Source: JALGWA01 sp964604955 (lineage in GTDB: Bacteria; Arandabacterota; Arandabacteria; Arandabacterales; JALGWA01). Taken from it: DNA of 6,969 nucleotides. Location: positions 1-6,969 of the forward strand of contig CAZSBE010000135.1 of NCBI GenBank assembly GCA_964604955.1, read 5' to 3'. Made by a program: the position numbers and the translations under genes. The notes beneath the pieces are model-generated. The model was not told the origin of the DNA and ran no database searches. It saw only the letters and a list, made by a program, of their open reading frames with translations. Positions 1-4,050 of this stretch are shown here, piece by piece; position 1 is the first letter of the stretch; each line of letters begins with the position of its first letter.

Positions 1-1041
1 TTCGGCGCGCGAAATGGAGCCACCATTGAGGTCGCCGTGGACAGCCTCATCCTCGTGAGCGACCGTCCACGCGGAGAGAACCAGTACGGGGTCATCCTGC
101 AGCTGGCCGACAGGTACGAATCCCGCTACGGCATAACGCAGTATATCGGAGTCGAGGCCAGCGGTATACACACACCTGAGCGCCCGCACATGAACGCCTT
201 CTTCCCGGAGAGCACGGAGACGTTCCCCAATCTCGTCATAGACCCGGCGATCGACAGAATCCAGTGGGCCGAGGGAGTAAGCAAGCTCGGGGGGCTCGTG
301 TCCCTCAATCATCCCTTCGGGGCGGCCCTCCAGCCCGCGGCAAGAGGCCTTGACCTTGAATCGGGCGCAGGTTCGCTCCTGGACCTTGCGAAGGCCGCGG
401 CCCCTATGCCGGAGGATGACCTCTGGACGGTGGCCCGTCCTATTATAGAGACAGGCGGCATGGGCTGCAGCATCCTCGAAGTCGGTTACATCTTCAGGGG
501 CACCGGGTCACTGGCCGACCACTTGAGACTATGGGACCTGGTGCTTGCCCATGGGGTAAGAATGGTGGGCACCGGCGTGAGCGACGCCCACGGGGGGATA
601 TGGGGACCTGACCTGAGGCCCAATCCCTTCGCGTCCTGGATATGGGCCGAAGGCAAGGACAGGAGGTCGCTGCTCGCGAGCCTGAAGGCCGGCAGAGTCA
701 GCTTCGGCGACCCGTTCCTCTTTGGGAGCCGGTTAGCATTCGGCGTGGATGACGCCTTCATGGGTGATACGCTTTTCGTCAGGCGCGGGGCCGAGCCGAG
801 GGGATGGATACGGATCGAGCCCTGGGTCGATGACCTCGACGTGCGGCTCGTCGTGGTCCGGATCGGCGCCGGCCGCGAGCCCGTTTACATACTGCGGGAT
901 GAACTGGCCGACCCTCGCGGCGGTTTCACGATCCCGGTCGAGGTACCCTGCTTCGCGCGCATAGAGATTTACGATGGCGGAGGCGAGCCCCTTGCGTTCA
1001 CGAACCCCGTCTGGCTGATCCCGCGGGAGCGGGGAAACTAG
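1..1041 (+). CDS. PHP-fold metallohydrolase, CehA/McbA-like (5' end outside window)
   Basis: This is probably a metal-dependent hydrolase of the PHP superfamily, CehA/McbA type; the substrate is unknown. The frame is open from base 1. A GTG at 37 could serve as a start, but the usual N-terminal HxH metal motif is missing, so the true start most likely lies upstream. Numbering from that GTG, visible family-like motifs are VEAS with E40, PHMNAF with H51, SLNHPFG with H92, LEVG with E148, and GVSDAHGG with D183 and H185. Together these fit the expected metal-ligand order. The C-terminal ~110 residues look like the beta-rich tail of this group, ending in AFTNPVWLI. One oddity is that the position where the family usually has a TDH-like motif reads VSDR (residues 7-10). 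The DUF5518-like gene follows after 33 bases on the same strand. The PHP call is fairly sure; the subfamily is less so. Confidence 0.72.
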   Translation, partial: FGARNGATIEVAVDSLILVSDRPRGENQYGVILQLADRYESRYGITQYIGVEASGIHTPERPHMNAFFPESTETFPNLVIDPAIDRIQWAEGVSKLGGLVSLNHPFGAALQPAARGLDLESGAGSLLDLAKAAAPMPEDDLWTVARPIIETGGMGCSILEVGYIFRGTGSLADHLRLWDLVLAHGVRMVGTGVSDAHGGIWGPDLRPNPFASWIWAEGKDRRSLLASLKAGRVSFGDPFLFGSRLAFGVDDAFMGDTLFVRRGAEPRGWIRIEPWVDDLDVRLVVVRIGAGREPVYILRDELADPRGGFTIPVEVPCFARIEIYDGGGEPLAFTNPVWLIPRERGN

Positions 1042-1063
1042 AATGATATCGCACCAATTGCCT

Positions 1064-1070
1064 GGAGGAG
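1064..1070 (+). promoter_or_regulatory. Shine-Dalgarno site of the small membrane protein gene
   Basis: GGAGGAG lies four bases before the ATG at 1075. It supports that start. No promoter is evident in the 33-base gap from the preceding gene, so the two are probably co-transcribed. Confidence 0.75.
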
Positions 1071-1074
1071 AACC

Positions 1075-1419
1075 ATGCTTATCGTCGGCGTGATTGTAGG
1101 CGCTCTTGCCATGGTCGTCCTGGGGGAGTTTCCCCTGCTCGGCCCTCTGCTGGCGGGCTTTGTGGCCGGTGTGATCGCCGGGGGGGCGGGACGCGGCGCC
1201 GTTGCGGGCTTTTTGAGCGGCACCATAGGCAGCATACTCGCGATGCTCGTGCTTACCGGGCTCGGCGCGTTCTTCGGCGGGCTTTTCGCGGGAGTGCTGG
1301 GGGCCGGGGCGGGCGCCTTCATGGGCTCCGTGATCGGCGGCGGCCTGTTCGTGGTGAGCCTCTACCTCGGCATTCTCGGTCTCATCGGCGGCGCCATCGG
1401 CGGGGCGCTGAGGAAGTAG
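1075..1419 (+). CDS. Small glycine-rich membrane protein, DUF5518-like
   Basis: A 114-residue protein made almost entirely of Gly, Ala, Leu, Val and Ile. About four hydrophobic segments can be drawn, roughly at residues 2-19, 20-40, 42-67 and 70-112, separated by very short polar turns such as GAGRG near 38-42; the chain ends in LRK. The pattern FPLLGPLLAGFVAGVIAGG followed by RGAVAGFLSG resembles the DUF5518 family, known mostly from archaeal membrane proteins of unknown function. Glycine-zipper packing is likely. It starts at an ATG with a strong ribosome site and lies 33 bases after the PHP gene, so it is probably in the same transcript. No catalytic residues are visible and no function can be assigned. 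The membrane location is secure; the family assignment is from memory of the motif and only moderate. Confidence 0.7.
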   Translation: MLIVGVIVGALAMVVLGEFPLLGPLLAGFVAGVIAGGAGRGAVAGFLSGTIGSILAMLVLTGLGAFFGGLFAGVLGAGAGAFMGSVIGGGLFVVSLYLGILGLIGGAIGGALRK

Positions 1420-1436
1420 CCGCCGTCAAGCGCGTG

Positions 1437-1464
1437 TGGGGCCCGCGGCACGGCAACGGCCCCA
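1437..1464 (+). terminator. Hairpin after the small membrane protein gene, possible weak terminator
   Basis: TGGGGCC at 1437-1443 is the perfect complement of GGCCCCA at 1458-1464, with a 14-base loop. It lies just downstream of the stop at 1419 and just upstream of the next promoter, where a terminator would be expected. The bases after it (ATCTCTT) are only partly T, so it may be a weak terminator or a mere 3'-end stabiliser. Confidence 0.4.
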
Positions 1465-1469
1465 ATCTC

Positions 1470-1498
1470 TTGACTGGTCGGGACATGTGTGGTAAGAT
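1470..1498 (+). promoter_or_regulatory. Sigma-70-type promoter of the trp leader and operon
   Basis: TTGACT at 1470-1475 (consensus TTGACA) and TAAGAT at 1493-1498 (consensus TATAAT) are spaced by exactly 17 bases. The expected transcription start is about 1504-1507, where A1505 and A1506 are available. That puts the start at or next to the AUG of the leader peptide. The promoter is followed within about 110 bases by an intrinsic terminator, which fits an attenuated operon. No operator or repressor palindrome was recognised around it. Confidence 0.75.
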
Positions 1499-1505
1499 TG
1501 TCGTA

Positions 1506-1553
1506 ATGAAGGACCTGACGAACATATGCAACTGGTGGCGCACCTGGACGTAG
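1506..1553 (+). CDS. trpL: trp leader peptide (TrpL-like), 15 residues
   Basis: The frame reads MKDLTNICNWWRTWT and stops with TAG at 1551-1553. Codons 10, 11 and 14 are TGG, so 3 of 15 residues are Trp, against 1 Trp in 308 residues of the next protein and 4 in 454 of TrpB2. E. coli TrpL is similar in size and also ends with a WWRT-like stretch. The role is regulatory: a ribosome short of charged tRNA-Trp would stall on codons 10-11. The Trp codons overlap the first strand of the 1:2 hairpin and the stop codon lies at its turn, as in known attenuators. There is no Shine-Dalgarno site, and with the predicted start near 1505 the message would be leaderless. An in-frame ATG at 1485 would give 22 residues but lies upstream of the -10 box, so it is not favoured. 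The symbol is used by analogy. Confidence 0.85.
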   Translation: MKDLTNICNWWRTWT

Positions 1554-1560
1554 GTGCGCC
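1537..1560 (+). promoter_or_regulatory. Attenuator 1:2 (pause/protector) hairpin
   Basis: GGCGCACCT at 1537-1545 pairs perfectly over nine bases with AGGTGCGCC at 1552-1560, around the loop GGACGT. Strand 1 lies inside Trp codon 11 through the first base of Trp codon 14. Strand 2 begins in the leader stop codon. When it forms, strand 2 is unavailable to strand 3 and the terminator can fold. A ribosome stalled at codon 10 or 11 would cover strand 1 and prevent it. Confidence 0.8.
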
Positions 1561-1592
1561 CGTCACTGCGTAACAGCTAATTGGCGGGACGC
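1556..1592 (+). promoter_or_regulatory. Attenuator 2:3 antiterminator pairing
   Basis: Bases 1556-1565 (GCGCCCGTCA) can pair with 1582-1592 (TGGCGGGACGC) over ten base pairs, one of them G-U, with A1589 bulged. The pairing uses strand 2 of the first hairpin and strand 3 of the terminator, so it excludes both. It is the structure expected when the ribosome stalls at the Trp codons. A small local hairpin, TTGGCG-GGA-CGCCAA at 1581-1595, is another competitor with the terminator stem. Confidence 0.72.
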
Positions 1593-1614
1593 CAAGGCGT
1601 TTCCCGCCTTTTTT
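1583..1614 (+). terminator. Attenuator terminator (3:4 hairpin plus T6)
   Basis: GGCGGGA at 1583-1589 pairs perfectly with TCCCGCC at 1602-1608. Bases 1590-1593 (CGCC) can partly stack inward against 1596-1599 (GGCG). Six T's follow at 1609-1614. This is a canonical Rho-independent terminator lying 66 bases before the first structural gene, so it would end transcription in the leader when tryptophan is plentiful. Confidence 0.85.
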
Positions 1615-1620
1615 GTATTC

Positions 1621-1650
1621 AGGGGTCGCGGAGATGCCGCGGCCCCTTTT
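1621..1650 (+). terminator. Second GC-rich hairpin in the leader, possible backup terminator
   Basis: Bases 1621-1631 pair with 1637-1647 in an eleven-pair stem that contains one G-U and has a five-base loop (AGATG). Four T's end at 1650, followed by CTGTTG, so the T tract is short. It stands between the attenuator and the ribosome site at 1665. It could be a weak second terminator, or a stem that protects the 5' end of the processed operon mRNA. Confidence 0.5.
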
Positions 1651-1664
1651 CTGTTGCGCCAACC

Positions 1665-1672
1665 GGGAGGTG
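1665..1672 (+). promoter_or_regulatory. Shine-Dalgarno site fixing a TTG start
   Basis: GGGAGGTG lies eight bases before TTG 1681. It decides the start of the ParB-like gene: the upstream in-frame TTG at 1654 precedes this site and has no good site of its own. Confidence 0.75.
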
Positions 1673-1680
1673 CAAGTTAC

Positions 1681-2607
1681 TTGAAAGAGAACAAGACAGG
1701 AGAGAAGAGCCTGAAGCAATTCGCGACGGCCATGCGGGCGTCGGGCATGAACCCGGAGAGCCTCCGCCTTCATGTCGGCCAGCTGCCGACCGTGAAAGTC
1801 GTCCGGATTGCTTCCCTGGATTTCCACGAAAGGCCGGACAGCCAGCGCTTCCACTATCTCAAGAGGCGCATGAGCCTGGACGGCTGCCTCCGGAACCCCC
1901 CTATCGTGGCACGGGACGGAGCAGACGCTTCGCCGCTTCTCATCGACGGCGTCAACAGGATTGAAGCGCTGCGCCAGCTCGGCGTCCCGGACGTTCTCGT
2001 GCAGGAGGTGGACGTCGCCGACAGCGACCTCACGCTGTCGACATGGCATCACGTCGTCGAGGGGTATGGATCGGCGGAGCTAATAGCCGGGGTGTCGAAG
2101 TCGGCCGAAGTGATAGCATGTGAGCCCATCTTCACACCGGAGGGCGACTATGTGCCCCAGTTCTTCGACGGGGGGGCCTGCACCATTGTGCTGCCCGACA
2201 GGCGCTGCTACGTCGTATGTTCCGAGAAGACCCTCGACGGCCGCATAGAGACGATGAACCATGTTGTCGGCGTCCTGAAATCGGGTACGACCAGGGACAG
2301 GGTAAGCTACACCAACATGGTCGACCTCTCGCGGAACTACCCCAATCTCTCCGCGCTGGTGTGCTACAAGGGTTACTCCAAGACCGACGTGCTGGAATAC
2401 GCCCGGAGGGGCAAGCGCTTCCCGAGCGGCGTCACGCGTTTCAGCATTCCCAAGCGGGCGCTGTCGCTCAGCATCCCGCTCACGCTGCTCAGGGACCGCG
2501 ACTCGCTTGAAAGGAAGCAGGCGAGAGTGGACACGCTCATTGAGAACAAGATCAAACAGAGGAAGATCAGGTTTTACGGAGAGCCGACCTTATATTTCGA
2601 CGACTAG
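1681..2607 (+). CDS. ParB-fold protein, SerK/SbnI-like; probable free L-serine kinase
   Basis: A 308-residue protein starting at TTG 1681. Residues ~38-112 form a ParB/sulfiredoxin-like N-terminal domain. Visible motifs are LDFHERPD with H49 and E50, LRNPPIV at 70-76, and IDGVNRIEAL at 88-97, which carries the GxxR signature (G90, R93). The HE motif and the G-x-x-R loop match the arrangement in archaeal SerK and staphylococcal SbnI, which phosphorylate free serine to O-phospho-L-serine. A conserved Glu of that motif is catalytic in those enzymes, so E50 is the likely equivalent. The remaining ~195 residues were not recognised as a separate domain; SerK and SbnI also have a C-terminal part, but this one looks longer. 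The tail is basic (ENKIKQRKIRF near 290-300). The gene sits behind a trp attenuator and 11 bases before trpB2, so it probably supplies phosphoserine to TrpB2. SbnI is also a DNA-binding regulator, so a regulatory role remains possible. The fold is sure; the kinase activity is inferred. Confidence 0.7.
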   Translation: MKENKTGEKSLKQFATAMRASGMNPESLRLHVGQLPTVKVVRIASLDFHERPDSQRFHYLKRRMSLDGCLRNPPIVARDGADASPLLIDGVNRIEALRQLGVPDVLVQEVDVADSDLTLSTWHHVVEGYGSAELIAGVSKSAEVIACEPIFTPEGDYVPQFFDGGACTIVLPDRRCYVVCSEKTLDGRIETMNHVVGVLKSGTTRDRVSYTNMVDLSRNYPNLSALVCYKGYSKTDVLEYARRGKRFPSGVTRFSIPKRALSLSIPLTLLRDRDSLERKQARVDTLIENKIKQRKIRFYGEPTLYFDD

Positions 2608-2612
2608 GAGGG
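2607..2612 (+). promoter_or_regulatory. Shine-Dalgarno site of trpB2 overlapping the upstream stop
   Basis: GGAGGG begins at the last base of the preceding TAG stop and lies six bases before ATG 2619. The overlap suggests translational coupling of the two genes. Confidence 0.75.
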
Positions 2613-2618
2613 AAGAAC

Positions 2619-3983
2619 ATGGAACAGGTGAAATTCATCCTGGAAGAGAAAGACATGCCGAGGGCCTGGTACAACATCGTGCCTGACCTGGGGGGGATGC
2701 CGCTTCCGGTGCTCCACCCCGTGACGGGCCAGCCGGTCGGGCCCGATGACCTCAAGCCGATTTTCCCGATGGCGCTCATAGCGCAGGAGGTGTCGAACGA
2801 GAAGTATATCGACATCCCGGAGGAAGTGCTCGAAGCCTACCTGGCGTGGCGCCCGACGCCGCTCTTCAGGGCGCGCAAACTCGAGAAAGCGCTGGGGACG
2901 CCCGCCAGGATCTATTACAAGCACGAAGGCGTGAGCCCTACGGGCAGCCATAAGCCCAATACGGCCGTGGCCCAGGCCTATTACAACAAGCAGGAGGGGG
3001 TGAAGCGGCTCGCCACCGAAACCGGCGCCGGACAGTGGGGAAGCGCGCTGAGTTTCGCCTGTAAAGTGTTCGGGCTCGAGTGCAAAGTGTACATGGTCAA
3101 AGTGAGCTTCGAGCAGAAGCCCTACCGCAGGATAATGATGGAGACGTGGGGTGCGTCGGTAACGCCGAGTCCCAGCACCGAAACCAACGCGGGCAGGAAG
3201 ATACTGGAAGAGGACCCGGAGACCACGGGGAGCCTGGGCATGGCCATAAGCGAGGCCGTCGAGGATGCGGCGACCAGCGACATTACCAAGTACTCGCTCG
3301 GCAGCGTCTTAAACCACGTCCTCATCCACCAGACGGTTATCGGCCTCGAGGCCAGGAAGCAGATGGAAAAGGCCGGCGACTATCCCGACGTCGTCATCGG
3401 CTGCGTGGGCGGCGGCTCCAACTTCGCCGGTATCGCCACGCCGTTTCTCAGGGACAAGCTGGCCGGCCGCGCCCTCCGGGCCGTGGCGGTGGAACCGACG
3501 GCCTGCCCGACCCTGACGAGAGGGATATTCTCCTATGACTACGGCGACGCCGCGGGCATGACCCCGCTGCTTCCCATGTTCACGCTGGGCCACAAGTTCG
3601 TGCCGCCCGCCATTCACGCAGGCGGGCTCCGTTATCACGGCGACAGCCCGCTTCTTTGCGAGCTCGTCAGGCGCGGCCTCGTCGAGGCCCGCGCGTACGG
3701 GCAGGTTGAGGTCTTCGAGGCGGCCATCACGTTCGCCGGGACGGAGGGGATCCTCGCGGCCCCCGAGACGGCCCATGCCATAAAGGCGGCCCTCGACGAG
3801 GCGCTCGACGCCAAAGTGAAAGAGGAAGAGCGAGTGATTCTGTTTAACCTGAGCGGCCACGGCCACTTCGACCTGGGTGCTTACGACGTCTACCTGAGCG
3901 GCAAACTCAAAGACGAGCCGCTGTCGGAGGACAGGCTCAGGCGGGCGATGGATGATCTCAAGGATTTGCCCAAAATCAAATAG
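2619..3983 (+). CDS. trpB2: Tryptophan synthase beta chain, TrpB2 type
   Basis: A 454-residue cytoplasmic PLP enzyme of full length, longer than the ~400 residues of ordinary TrpB1. It makes L-tryptophan from indole and a serine-derived aminoacrylate. Visible residues: the PLP lysine K112 in GSHKPNTA, the catalytic glutamate E134 in ETGAGQWG (TrpB1 has QHG), the phosphate-cup loop GCVGGGSN at 261-268, E376 in GTEGILA, and SGHGHFD at 412-418. The N-terminal extension (residues 1-80, PRAWYNIVPDL and LAWRPTPL) is typical of TrpB2. Characterised TrpB2 enzymes have been reported to use O-phospho-L-serine as donor and not to pair with TrpA in the normal way. That agrees with the SerK-like gene 11 bases upstream and with the trp attenuator in front of both. 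No trpA is in the window. The ATG has a good ribosome site. The last codons are part of a 14-base tandem repeat. Confidence 0.93.
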   Translation: MEQVKFILEEKDMPRAWYNIVPDLGGMPLPVLHPVTGQPVGPDDLKPIFPMALIAQEVSNEKYIDIPEEVLEAYLAWRPTPLFRARKLEKALGTPARIYYKHEGVSPTGSHKPNTAVAQAYYNKQEGVKRLATETGAGQWGSALSFACKVFGLECKVYMVKVSFEQKPYRRIMMETWGASVTPSPSTETNAGRKILEEDPETTGSLGMAISEAVEDAATSDITKYSLGSVLNHVLIHQTVIGLEARKQMEKAGDYPDVVIGCVGGGSNFAGIATPFLRDKLAGRALRAVAVEPTACPTLTRGIFSYDYGDAAGMTPLLPMFTLGHKFVPPAIHAGGLRYHGDSPLLCELVRRGLVEARAYGQVEVFEAAITFAGTEGILAAPETAHAIKAALDEALDAKVKEEERVILFNLSGHGHFDLGAYDVYLSGKLKDEPLSEDRLRRAMDDLKDLPKIK

Positions 3984-4025
3984 CCGGAATCGAATAACCG
4001 GGATCGGACAGCCAGGGTTGAGCAG
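3970..4025. repeat. Four-copy 14-base tandem repeat with invariant purine/pyrimidine pattern
   Basis: The copies are 3970-3983 (CCAAAATCAAATAG), 3984-3997 (CCGGAATCGAATAA), 3998-4011 (CCGGGATCGGACAG) and 4012-4025 (CCAGGGTTGAGCAG). Neighbouring copies share 10, 10 and 9 of 14 bases, and every difference is a transition. All four therefore follow one pattern, YYRRRRYYRRRYRR, in phase. The blocks on either side do not fit it. The first copy contains the trpB2 stop codon; the rest fill much of the gap before the convergent gene. Confidence 0.6.
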
Positions 4026-4050
4026 TGCGCCAGCCGGGTGGAAGCGGCCG

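Noticed and set aside
1485..1553. A 22-residue leader peptide from ATG 1485.
   Set aside because: This ATG is upstream of the -10 box and has no good ribosome site; the 1506 start fits the promoter. It remains possible if another promoter is used.
1543..1563. Resemblance to a guanidine-III riboswitch (GGACG, AGGTGCGCC, then GT).
   Set aside because: The second half of the required pseudoknot is absent, and the same bases are fully explained by the 1:2 hairpin and the leader stop codon.
1505..1614. T-box or other metabolite-binding leader as the sensor of the operon.
   Set aside because: No T-box consensus or known aptamer core was recognised, and the Trp-rich frame with competing hairpins already gives a full mechanism.
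1654..1680. Upstream in-frame TTG 1654 as the start of the ParB-like protein.
   Set aside because: The strong ribosome site lies after it, eight bases before TTG 1681, so the nine extra residues are probably not translated.
1426..2052. A 208-codon open frame on the - strand.
   Set aside because: It runs across the promoter, attenuator and ParB-like gene in antisense and has no recognisable domain.
3984..4050. A shared terminator for the convergent genes.
   Set aside because: No stable stem with a T tract was found on either strand in this gap; only the 14-base repeat stands out.
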